Below are positions 38,201-50,200 of a DNA stretch of 64,000 nucleotides, in pieces. Location: NCBI GenBank assembly GCA_940337035.1, contig CALNHX010003658.1, positions 62,001 through 126,000 of the forward strand, given 5' to 3'. Below the pieces are notes generated by a model. That model was not told the DNA's origin and made no database searches. It saw nothing but the letters and a program-made list of their open reading frames with translations. Every line of letters starts with the position of its first letter. Positions within the stretch are counted from its first letter, which is position 1. This DNA is from Agriotes lineatus (taxonomy: Eukaryota > Arthropoda > Insecta > Coleoptera > Elateridae). A program made the position numbers and the translations under genes.

Positions 38201-41200
38201 TATGATGTCAAACTGTAAGTAAAACTAAAAAAAAAAAAAATTTTATTGAGCAACTGTCAAGAAATGCAATATTATTTGTAATTCAATGAGAAAAATGGAA
38301 TTTTTTGCTGTGTGCTAGCTGTCTGAAGTCTGGTGCAAGTTATTGCCATTAAGTCCTGGAGATAGTCATCGGTGAGTCGAAATCGAAATGTATTTCTAAT
38401 GAAGTTCATGTTTGAAAACGCTGCTTCACATACATATGTTGATCCAAACATTGTACAAGGTTTTAAAACTAAATTTCTGAGTTCTGATTATTTATTAAGA
38501 CAAATTTTATCTATGTCTTCTCTGGTGGATATTTTTCGGAAAATGATTTGTGTTTCGTCTCATGATTTTGTTGTATATTCGAGCTTTTAATTGTAGTCAC
38601 TTTTTTTGACTAATTAAACACACAAGTAAACTCTATTCACTATAGTCCCGGATTGTCAATGTCAAAACCCAATTAAAAACGATCGTTTATATCATGGTTA
38701 ATACTTTTAAGTTAAGCTATGAGTAACTAGAAACAATTAATTAAGTTACTAATGTCACAACTATAAATTATAGGTTATGGTTAAATCATAATATTGTTTA
38801 TTTTGAACTGACTTAAGAAAAAATAAATGAAAGTTGCCAGGTAACAAAAACGCAAATTTTAAAAATTAACGTTTTTTGTTGTCTAACCTAGTAGTAACAA
38901 AAACACCAATAAAAATTCAACAGTGCTACCATAAAATGTCATTTTTGACAATTTGGGACCATAGCAAATAGAGTATAGTGCCGTAACACAGTTTGGCAGC
39001 TTAAAGCAATATAAATTTGTCTATTTCTGTAAAAACTGTCTATTTTTGGCTTTCACCTTTCTTTTTTTTGGGTCCATCATAACAACACACGGAAGTACGT
39101 AGCTAGTCCGTAGGCGCACACACACGTGGCGTCACTCATAAGTGTCAACAATGCTCGACTTTGAATCAAGCTGCGGCGGCGCGCGGCTTTGGGCGCTGGG
39201 GAAGGTAGCAAACCGCCGTCGACGCGTAAAATTTGGTTTTATTCGCTTCGACTTTCAAACATAAATAAAAAGAGGTTATGATTTTTACTGTTTCATTAAG
39301 GTCCGCACAAAATATGTGTGAGGTCTGTATCCGGACCGCGGTGCGCCATTTGGTGACCCCTGGTCTATAACAACACCGATGAAGATAAAATTTATTAAAG
39401 AAGATTGTTTTATAAATGAAATTATTTTTTGGCCTGCTTATACCGGGTGGCCACTTTCGAACTGGAACATAGGGATTTAGCATTGTATTTATCAGTTTTA
39501 TGAATTCCTGCTCGCCAATTTAACCTACAGAAAATGTTTTGGTATCAATGGAAAGAGAAATCTATTGTGAATCTAATGGTATCAAAAATTAAATTCTTTT
39601 TGTCAATTTTCATTGAATAATATTAATCAAAGGTTTTCATGTTTCTTAAATATGAGTTGCCTTGACTTGAAAACAGTTGACAGCTATACTCAAATTAATT
39701 TGTTAGTTGATGACATTCAGAGTTAGTTCAGTAGTTTTTACTTTATAAAATCAACGATTAATCGAACGAAGAGGGAGTTTTTATGAAAATAACTTTATTA
39801 GCATTATTGCTATACATAAACAATTTCAAAATTAATAAACAATAATTCTTATGGTTAAAAGATACCTATTACAAGAGGTTAGTTTGTGGAGAGTGAGCGA
39901 TTTGTTTCAATGCAGGACCTACCTTATTAATCAAAAGTTCTAAAGAAGTGTTCAAATTTAAATTTCCAACAATTTCAAACGGTCCGATAATTTTGTTATT
40001 ATAAATCCCAGCCCAAATATTAATTTTTTTAGGGTATTAAGTTCTTGTACGCAGATTAATTCTTGGGTTTTCTTGAGCCCAATATCTAGTATTTTGCACA
40101 TTGGGTTTGTTGTTCAAAGTAAAAGTACATTCATCCGTGAAACATATTGATGACAAAAAACGACGATCTTGATTGGCACGTTCTTGCATTTCATCACAAA
40201 ATAAATTTCTACTTTCTTCGTCTGGTTCAAATATTTCCTGATGACATTGCAGTTTGTATGGATGATATCTGTGCTTCTTTAATATCTTAGATACCGCCGA
40301 CTTTGACACATTTAATTCACGACCAATTTGCCTTGTGCTGTATGTTGGGTCGATATTGATCAATCCCAAAACACCTTCTTCTAAATCCCTGCCATCTGCA
40401 CCAATTTCGAATTTTTTATGAAAGCCAAAATTAAATAATAAACACTAACCACCTCTTGCTTCTGATTCTACTGAAATATTAGCAGTTTCTTCAAATTTCC
40501 GGACATATCTGTGTATTGTAGATTCAGACGGTATTGGACTGTTATCAAATTTTACGGAAAACAAATCTCTCACTCTACGCAAACTAACTTCACTATAATA
40601 TGTTTTTACAATAAAAACTCTCTCGTCGTTCGAGTAATCGTTCATTTTATAAAGTAAAAACTACTGAACTAATTCTGAATGTCATCAAATAACAAATTAA
40701 TTTGAGTATAGCTGTCAACTGTTTTCAAGTCAAGGCAACTCATATTTAAAAAACATGAAAACTTTTAATTAATATTATTCAATGAAAATTGACAAAAATA
40801 ATTTAATTTTTGATACCATTAGATGCGCAATAATTTTCTCTTTCCATTGATACCAAAACATTTTCTGTAGGTTGAATTGGCGAGCAGGAATCCATGAAAC
40901 TGTTAAAAACAATGTTAAATCCCTATGTTCCAGTTTGAAAGTGGCCACCTGGTATGTAAACAATACATTCACACACAGTTAATGTCCATCGTAACTATGA
41001 CTTTACAGTTAGTCAGTGTTTGTATGCACCTCGGTGCAGTAAAATGACTAGAACATTCTCAAAATAGGGCTTACTTTGTAATAAATAAAGGATATTTGCA
41101 GAAATGCTAGTTACGTATTTCCTTGTTCATTTGAGTTTTGGAGAAATAAGGAAAATTGCACTTTACAAGTATTTACGATTTTGACGTTTGATATAATTAA

Positions 41201-44200
41201 CCATTTGCAAATATGTAAGACAGATATATGTTCAAAGTAAAATTCTTAAAAAACAACAAATTGGCTGCTCGAAAAATAACATTTATCTTTGTAGGTTTTT
41301 CTAATTTGTAGGTGGAAATATACGTGAGATATTAAAGGAAACAGTATCAATCTTACTCATATATTATGGAAGAGCACTAACAGTAGATCTTATTTTCTCA
41401 ATTTTTTTACAAATATATAACATTAAAATTTATTTCATGGAGAAACAGGGTAATGCAACTTCACTATGCAAAAAATCGAATATTAGTGGCTGATTGAAGT
41501 TACACTTAAACGTGATAATTAGCTTCCCGCATTGAGATTTTTTGTACAACTGTAGGTAGAATTTTGCTCAAAATAATAATAATAGTTTTAAATGTCTTAT
41601 GAATTGTGGTAATAAAAATATCTTGTAGCAAAGATTTTATATTGGTTACCATTTACATGATATTAGGTCCTGAACTGTGTAAAGCAATTTACTTAATCGC
41701 TATCTTATTAATATGGTAGATAAATTAAAAGTACTTATCATTAACGTTTCTTTGATTACTTAACCTGTTTTTATAAAGAATGTCGATGATAAATATGTAC
41801 ACTTGCAAGGTACATATATTTGCTTTCATAATACTTAACATTTATTTATGAAGTGTATTTATTTCTCGCTTAATTTTTATGTAATATATTTTAGCTTTGT
41901 AGGGGCAGTTGCTTGCATATATGAAAATAGTAAATACATGTCATATAGTTATAGTATGTAATTTTACGTTATATACATAAAAACTGTAAAAAAGGAAATT
42001 GCGCTTGTATTTTTAATTTTTCGCTAAAGGTCAAACAGAAACCAGTTTCCCAGAATTTTCAGATTTTTTTAGTTGCCAAATTATTTGAAAGTAAGTTCCG
42101 TACATTCCTTTGTTTAAATTGACGTATTTACTCTGCCTATATGATGCTACGTATATTAAAGGTAAGCACATACCTACTTTTATGCCTCCTTTAATAGCAG
42201 TGTTATTAAAACCTAACGACTGTAATAAAGTAATAAGCGGCTTCTATTAACTCCTCAGAATGTTGACTGAATAATAATGTCTAATAATTAAAGTGTAGCA
42301 TCAGCCTGCAGCTTCCTTAATTATTGCTCTATGTATGTAAAAGTTATTTTGATTAAACTGATTGATCAGATTACATAGATAAATAGATATATAGATATAT
42401 AGAATGAACTTATAAATATTTGCTGCAGTGCATGTAGGTATTAGCCGAGTAGTTTTATAGTCGCTTAGTTAACAGTTACGCAATCTCCAGCAAATAGAAT
42501 AGTGCAAAAAATTCAACCTTCTGTACATATCTATGTTCGTAAATAAGAATTATGGGTTTTATTTGTGCTCGGTTGGCTAAACTATTGAGGTGTAAGATGG
42601 TGCTCTGTGTGCAGGGTATATGGAAGCTGTTGGGCCGCTTGCCTGGAAAGAGGCAGATTCGTCTGGAAGCGAAACCAGCAAGCAGGATGAAGACGCATCA
42701 TTGGACTACCGCCTAAATCCTCCTCAACGTGGAACTGTTCATTTTCTTGTTGGCGGTGAAATGTACGTGTTAGTATTATCACTATTAATTTTCTTGTTTA
42801 TATAAAATCAAAAATTCATCGCTGACTGCATTTTTTTTAGTTTATAAGCTTTTTAGTTTGACAGTCAAACTATTACTGTACACATTAACCCTGGTTAGTA
42901 TGCAACCTGTATGGTCTTCAGGATTGCCAACGCAATTTAATGAAGCAATTGCTTCATAAAAAACGCCATTTTTTTCCTAAATTAGAAATGGAAGTGTAGG
43001 AAAATATTTGTCACTGCTTATAAGAAATTTCAATAATATTGTGAGTGCAGTTGCCCTGTCATTTTAATATTTAGACATTTAGTTGGCACAGTTAGTTGAT
43101 CAAAACAGTCAACCGACAATAATATTTACAAAAATACTATAAATGAGCTGTTTAACCTTGTAGTTCTTGCATTATATTTGACCGACTATTTTGACCTACA
43201 GTGTCAAAATTGATACCAATTATTAAACTTTTTTTTTTTTTTTAAACATGGATAGACAGATAAGACTAAAGTGTAACTAAAGGGTGTTTTTTTTTAGAGG
43301 CGGAGAACTTTAAATTAAAATAAAACACAGAAAAATGTTTTTAATATCCATGAAATTGGCTTTATTTGAAAAATAATTTTATGGATTACTGTTTGAATAT
43401 GATCTCGGGCATGTGACCGCCGCGGCTGGCGCGTACATGACGTAATCTGGAGGTCCAGTTTTCACACACTCTTCGCGGTAAATCAGGCTGTATTTGGGAA
43501 ATAACGCGTCAAATGCTGGCATCCAAGTGCTCAATTGTTTCTGGTTTTGTCAGCGCAGACATGCAACCATATCCTCAACGAAAATAATCTAATGGCGTCA
43601 AATCGCAAAAACGAGGTGGCCAGTTAACAGATCCATTTCGTGGATCCATTGCGTCGTTGTTTTATTTCAATTTAAAGTTCGCCGCCTCTAAAAAAAACAC
43701 ACTTTATATAGGTACAATAATATGCAGCTTTTATTTTGAAAATTCAAGTGCGAATGTATGTTGAAGTTTATTGTAATAATTTTTTTTTATATATCAATTG
43801 TAGGAGCATAATATAATTAGTTTAAACTTCGGACTGAGCTTGGAAATTGAAAAGTAGCCATCATAAGATGAACAAATTTTAACTTGTGAAGTTTCTAGTG
43901 TTTGTTTCAGGATACGATTAATTAGGATGCACTGCTTTTAATGACAGCCTGCTTTCTGTTGGTGGTAACATCTCACTTGAATATCCAAGAAATGATTTCT
44001 GTTGATTAAAAAATAAGTTCATACTCCTTTTTATCATCTTTATGTTTTTTCTTTTAAACATCCAGCATCTGGTGTTTGTACTCTTCTTCTTTTTTTGGAT
44101 TTCTTATGTCTTATATCTTTCGTATGAATTCATTTACTTCTAGCTGAAGAATTTCATTTCCGTCTTTAGTTGGTGCTGCAACTGCCTTACATATTAGTAG

Positions 44201-47200
44201 TTTCGTCTTGTATATCATTTCTTTCATCCTTAAAACTGTTTTATTTAACTGATAGTTAATTTGTGTACCTTTTTTCACCCTTTTTGTTAAATCTCGAGGT
44301 CAATTTTGACATCTCTAGTTAATACTGATGGGGCCAAAATTATATAGTATGTTCAAAAATTATTTTCATCTAGTATGGCTATGGAATAGTTCCTAATTTA
44401 TGAATGCAACTATGTTCATATTTAAATGTCAAACTTGATATTTAATTTTTAAGTGATTATAGTTTCATTCATAAATTAGGAACTATTCCATAGCCATACT
44501 AGATGAAAATAATTTTTGAACATACTATATATAACACCAATGAGATAACATGAACAAGAAAATAGAATGAAAGAGATAAACATAGAAGCAAATATTCGAA
44601 TAGGCTTGACGCTCATTTTAATTATGTGAACTAAACATGCCTATTATAGTTATTTACGGGGCAAGCTTAGTAAATTAGCCTTTATGGGCGAGCCGGATAA
44701 CTTGCAGGGTGAGCGACGTAGGTGCGAGCCCTGTAATCTGGTGAGCCCCAATAAAGACTAATTGCAAGCGAGCCGCGTACAATGTTTTATTTCCTCTTGC
44801 TGAAAATCCTTAGTGATTAATAAAGGCAACATTTTACAGGCACCGTGCCCGTAAAGACTCATTTACCAAGTCAGTACAGACGACGGTAAACGACCTTTAA
44901 CAAGTCGAGAGGAAATAAAAATTTTTTTTTTACTAAAGTATTCTATTTTATTGTTCTTTATCTCATTGCTGCTATATATAATTATGGCCCCATTTGTATA
45001 TGTTGTAGCAGTCTTATAATTTCACTTTCACTGTTTCTCTATTGTAAACTCTATTCACTATAGTCCCAAATTGTCAAAAATGACGTTTTATGGTAGCACT
45101 GTTGAATTTCTTTTGATTTTTTTTACTACCAGATTGGGCAATGCAAAAGCGTAATTTTTCAAATTTGCGTTTTTGTTACCTGGCAACTTTTATTTATTTT
45201 TGCTTAAGTCAGTTCGAAATATAACCTATAATTTATAGTTTTGACATTAGTAGCTTAATTAATTATTTCTAGTTACCCATAGCTTGACTAAAAAGTATTA
45301 ACCATGATATAAAGGATTTTGACATTGACAATCCGGGACTATAGTGAATAGAGCTTATGTAATTACTTCTTTGGTAATTATACCGGGTGATTATAAATGC
45401 ATTTCCATCAAGTTGCCGTTGAAATATTTGTTGTATGAATAATATGTTGGTGGCACTGTAAGTCTATGTCAAATTCAAGTTTAGCAGGTTAGGTTTTGCG
45501 TCAGTCTGTGTCAGAACTGACCGCAAATTTGACATAGACTTACAGAGTCTGTGTCAGAACTGACCGCAAATTTGACATAGACTTACAGTGCCACCAACAT
45601 ATTATTCATACAACAAATATTTCAAAGGCAACTTGATGGAAAAGTATTTATAATCACCCGGTATATTCCCAAAGTTTGATGGTTATCGTCCCTTCTGGTT
45701 CCATTTCTGTGACTGCCCTTGTTTAATTGTAGATCATTTGTGGTATGTTTTTCATGTTCCGCCTATTAATACTTCTTCTTCAGGTGCGAACTCTCCTGAG
45801 AAGAGCGTTAGCGATCATTAGGCGAGCTACTGCAATTCGAAATAATTCTGTAGATGTCAGTTTGTACCAATCTCTTAGGTTTTTCATCCAGGATAATCGT
45901 CTTCGGCCTGGTGGACGGTGTCCCTCAATTTTTCCATGTTTTCCATGTTAATAAAGGCAGCTCTTGCAATTTCTATGCGGTTTTATTTCTTCTAACGAAA
46001 CTGTGATGCATTTTCAATGTTTTCGTTATTATAGTGTAAATCTATGTTCATATTATTTGGGTTTCTAGTAACTATCATCGATTTGGTCTTTTTAATGTTA
46101 ATAGATAGTCCATATTCTATACTGATGGCTGTAACTACGTTTAATAAATCTTACAGATGATGTGATTCCGCCATCAACACTGTGTCATCTGCATAACGTA
46201 TGGATGATATTCTTTCTCCATTTATTAATACTTCAACCTCAGAATTCTTTAAAGCTCGTCTGAATATATCTTCAGAGTTAAGGTTGAACAGTAGTGGTGA
46301 TAAAACACACCCTGTCTAACTCCTCATAGAATCTCTATTTCTTGAGTGTTTTGTCAGCGTACATAAATCATACAAGTAGAGACACTCACTGTCGGTTCCT
46401 TTGATGTCAAAATTCCGATTTGGATGACGGCTCCTGGGGGGGGGGGGGGGTATTTTCCGATAGTACTAACGGATGGCGCCACAACTTTATCAGATATGAT
46501 TGGTAGCAGAGCCAGTAACTGTATATAGGAGGTTGTTTTGCATCAGTTTGTGTCAAAACTGACGCAAAACCTAACCTGCTAACCTCGAATTTGACATATA
46601 TTTACAGTCTTGCCAATTTTAAGTAAAGTTTTGGATTGCCAACAAACGTCACGTTGACGGAATTGTGCTACAAACCTCAAAGCGACGCACATGGCGGACG
46701 TGGCAGTACTCTCCTATATACACTGGCTCTGATTGGTAGAACTTTGTGCTGCCATCTGATAGTCAAGCTTAGAAATACCCACTGTCCCAGGCTTTAACAT
46801 TTGGCATGAGTGTCTCTACTTGTTTGATGTATGTACGCTGGTTTTATCCCTCAACGCATATACATGCATTTTGATGCCAATACAGATTCGTTAGGATGCG
46901 TATGTCTGCAAAATCCAGTTGGTTGTTCTCAGTATTTCAAGTAGCTTGTCATGTTTGACTTTATCAAAAGCCTTCTCATAGTCTATAACAAGAAGGTAAG
47001 CGTCTTTGTTTACGTCTCGGCATCTCTCCAGTAGTGTTCTCATAAAAAGAAGCGGTTTGCGAGTACCTAATCCACTACGAAAGCCAAATTGATGGTCCGA
47101 TAACCGTTCTTCACATTTTTGATAAATTTTACGATGTATGACTTTCAAGAACGTTTTAAGAATGTGGCTCATCAAGTTTATTGTGCGGAAGTCTTTACAC

Positions 47201-50200
47201 GTTTTAGGTTTATTGACTTTTGGAAAAGTTTAAATACTGTACATAACCATCCTTTTGGTAGTATACCGGTTTTTTATATATACAATTAAATAAGTCAACT
47301 ACGGTTGGGATTTGTTCGTCTTCTATAAGCTCTATAAGTTCTATTGGTATTTCATCAAGACCTAGGGCCTTTCCTGATTTTGAATTTTTTACATACAGAA
47401 CTTCATCTTTTTTTATTTCCAAGATGGTTTTTTTTAACATGTCTTCAAAAACATCACACATATAGTTCTTCCACTCTTCCAGTCTTTCTTCTACGGATGT
47501 TATTTCCCTTTTTGAATTTACCAAAAAAGTACTTTGGTTATTATTGTATTTCCTTTTACTTAGTTCTGGGACTTGTTTATAAAGCTTTCGTATATCATGT
47601 TGTTTTTGTAGTTGGCCAATGTGTTTGCATTTGAACCGTTTGTTCTTGGCTTTCCTAATTTCTTTTTTAAAACTCAGTACTCGGTGTCGTTATTGTCGAT
47701 TTGTTATATTCTTTGCCTTTCCATCATATCTACCGGTAAGATGCTTATAGGTCGTAAATCCGAGAAATCAGTAGGAGCAGATTTCTTAGGAGTGGGCGTC
47801 ATTAACGCCGTCTTCCATATCGATGGAAAGTCACTATTTAACTATTTATTAAACAAAAATTAATAATATGCGTAATATGCTGCAGAATAATTGATAGACA
47901 CAAATCAAAGATATATTATTTTGAACAGGTTTATGTTCTTTTAATTTAATAATTAATTAAACAAATGATTAAGAACCACCTCACAAATATTTTATTTCTA
48001 AGACGACTAAACGGAGTTGTAATGTACTAACTCGTTGAAATAAATGGTTATATGCCCTGTTGATATTTTATCTATCTACAAGTATTAATAATTATTATGG
48101 CTAGCTTAAATTTCGGTAAAGCATTTACTCTTTTTCTTGGTTAGGTTCAATTGGGCTGAATGTATAATTCTTAATTTGACTGAATATGGATCTGTACTTC
48201 GTCTTCGTACTACTGCACACAAGCAAATACTCCAAAGTAGGTCATACGTTAAATTTAAAAAAACAAAGTGAAAACTGATCACAGTTCCACCGGTAAATAT
48301 TTGAATTAAGCTGTTTCGCGGCATTAACATCATTTGTTTTTCTAGCATTTGTTAAAGGGGGCCCACATCCACACACCAATTGTTTTCTTTGGCGTCGTTT
48401 TAGGATCTAACTGTCACATAACCTCAAATTATGGAGTTGGGCTATTCTACGGTCTGGATTCACTTTACAGCAATGAATATGGCTTGTATTGCCTTGGGTA
48501 TGACTCTAGGTATTCATGCATTAATTTCCTGGTGTTCACTTAGCTTAATTTTAGGGGTAGACAGTACCTGTTGTTGTTGCCGAAATTATATCAGGCTCGA
48601 AGGCGGCGCTGGTCTCGTACTCGGACTGCTATGGACCTGATGCTGCTGCCACTCCTCGGGCACGTCCTCACGTAGCTGCTGTCTAATCTACTTTTTGTCA
48701 TCCATGCTTTCCTTCCTCTCTTTATCTCGGGGTTTAATCAATAGTTTATTACAGATATTTTTTGAGGTAGTTTGTATGGCTGTCCATTTTACCTGTATGT
48801 CTGAAGTATAAATGTAATTCTCATTCAAAGACTTCTGCTACTGTTGCGCACACGCCAGTATCTCTAAGAGTGTTAACATCAAACTTCTTCTTACTGGGTT
48901 TTCGGGCTTTTCGAAGAGTAATTCGTATGTTAGCAACTACTGGAATATGATCAGAGGCGACATCGGTGCCTGGATAAGTTTTGACTGATTTAAATGCATT
49001 ACGGAGTCTTTTGTTTACTGTAATGTAGTCGCTCTGATTTCGATTTATGTGATTTGGGTTGTTTGCAGGTGATTTCCGTGTATATAGTCGGCGGTTTGGT
49101 AATTTAAACCAAGTATTCATTACAGCTAAATTCTTGACAGAATTGAATCATCCTCTCGCCCGTTGCCAACCTTGGCATTAAAATCGCCTAAAACTATATT
49201 TACATCTTGTTTCTTAGTTTCAACACTGTTTCTAAGTCGTTATAGAACATCACATCTTCAACACTTTCTGCCGTTGGGACTTATACTTGAATTACGTTGA
49301 CATTGATGTTTGAAGACTTTAGTTGCAGCATTATAATTCTATCGGAGAACGGAACATAATTTTCCACAAATTAGTCCGGTCGGCAGGTACATAATGAGGG
49401 GGGTTAGCTGGACACAATTCCCAAGTTAATGAAATTTTGGGATATTGTTTGGGGATGGTATTGGGTGTGGAATCTGAGTTTTCGACCTCGAGGACCCTGT
49501 GCTAACTCGGGGAGGGCCGAAATCCACGACATTTTCGGACTTTTTTCGGTTTTTTGCTTATATCTTCTGAACCATGCGTTTTTCGAGAAAAACATCCTTA
49601 TAGAAAGTTGTAGAGCATGATATTTCCTTCAATTTTGATTGGTCAAAATTATTTGTTGACCCAATACTTACCGAGATACAGCAGTTGAAAGATGGAAAAA
49701 ATTTCTCAAAATGCAAAAAAAATATAAAAATACAGGTTTTTGCCTCATATTTTTCAACGTATCTATGTATACTATACATAGCTACTTATTATTCTTTATT
49801 TTAAACTAGCTGACCCGACAGACGTTGTCCTGTACAAATTTCAATAAACTTGTGATTGTTTTCTGAATTTATGAAGAGATTTTGGCAATGTGTAAACAAA
49901 GTAAAAAGGAGAAAAAAAAACGTATTTCTTAGTGATAATTGCATCTATTAACGATTGTGGCTATGGATATTCAATTTAAGGAAGGGTTAATTCAGAAGTA
50001 CGTTATGGAAAATTCGTTTGGTTTGTAGCATTGCGAGTTCTGCGACCTAAATTGCTCCGTGTGATTAGCGGCATTGCAATGCAATTAAATTGTGTCAATT
50101 CAATTCAATTCAATTATTTGGTTTGCGACACAATGTGCGATGCGAAGAAACACAATTTGGACAACTGATTCACTTTGTTGTAACTGTATAACCGTTTGCC

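Larger units (their letters stand above)
38134..39362 (-). mobile_element. hAT transposon remnant with 8-bp target duplication
   Basis: Perfect 13-bp ends CAGGGGTCACCAA and TTGGTGACCCCTG, with perfect 8-bp duplications GTCTATAA (38126-38133 and 39363-39370). At 1229 bp it is much shorter than an autonomous hAT. Its right half contains a GC-rich segment (39150-39230) without coding support. Confidence 0.93.
37885..39400. mobile_element. Hairpin-containing MITE, copy 2, split by a hAT element
   Basis: 37885-38133 matches 6857-7085. The final ~30 bp (AACACCGATGAAGATAAA) appear only after the hAT insertion, at 39371. The two halves join exactly if the hAT element and one target copy are removed. 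Confidence 0.75.
37177..42614 (+). other. STIM intron 8 (5.4 kb)
   Basis: It lies between exon 8 (phase 1 donor GTAAGA) and exon 9. The transposon-filled part is 37468-40952. 40953-42614 is AT-rich with no recognised content except a short ATAGATAT-type run at 42375-42400. Confidence 0.85.

Noticed and set aside
47344..47634. Plus-strand hydrophobic protein of 96 residues
   Set aside because: It lies antisense to the recognisable retroelement RT region and has no motif of its own.
48349..48640. Membrane-protein-like exon
   Set aside because: Hydrophobic, Cys-rich short frames, but no splice structure, no homologue that I recognise, and a location inside retroelement debris.
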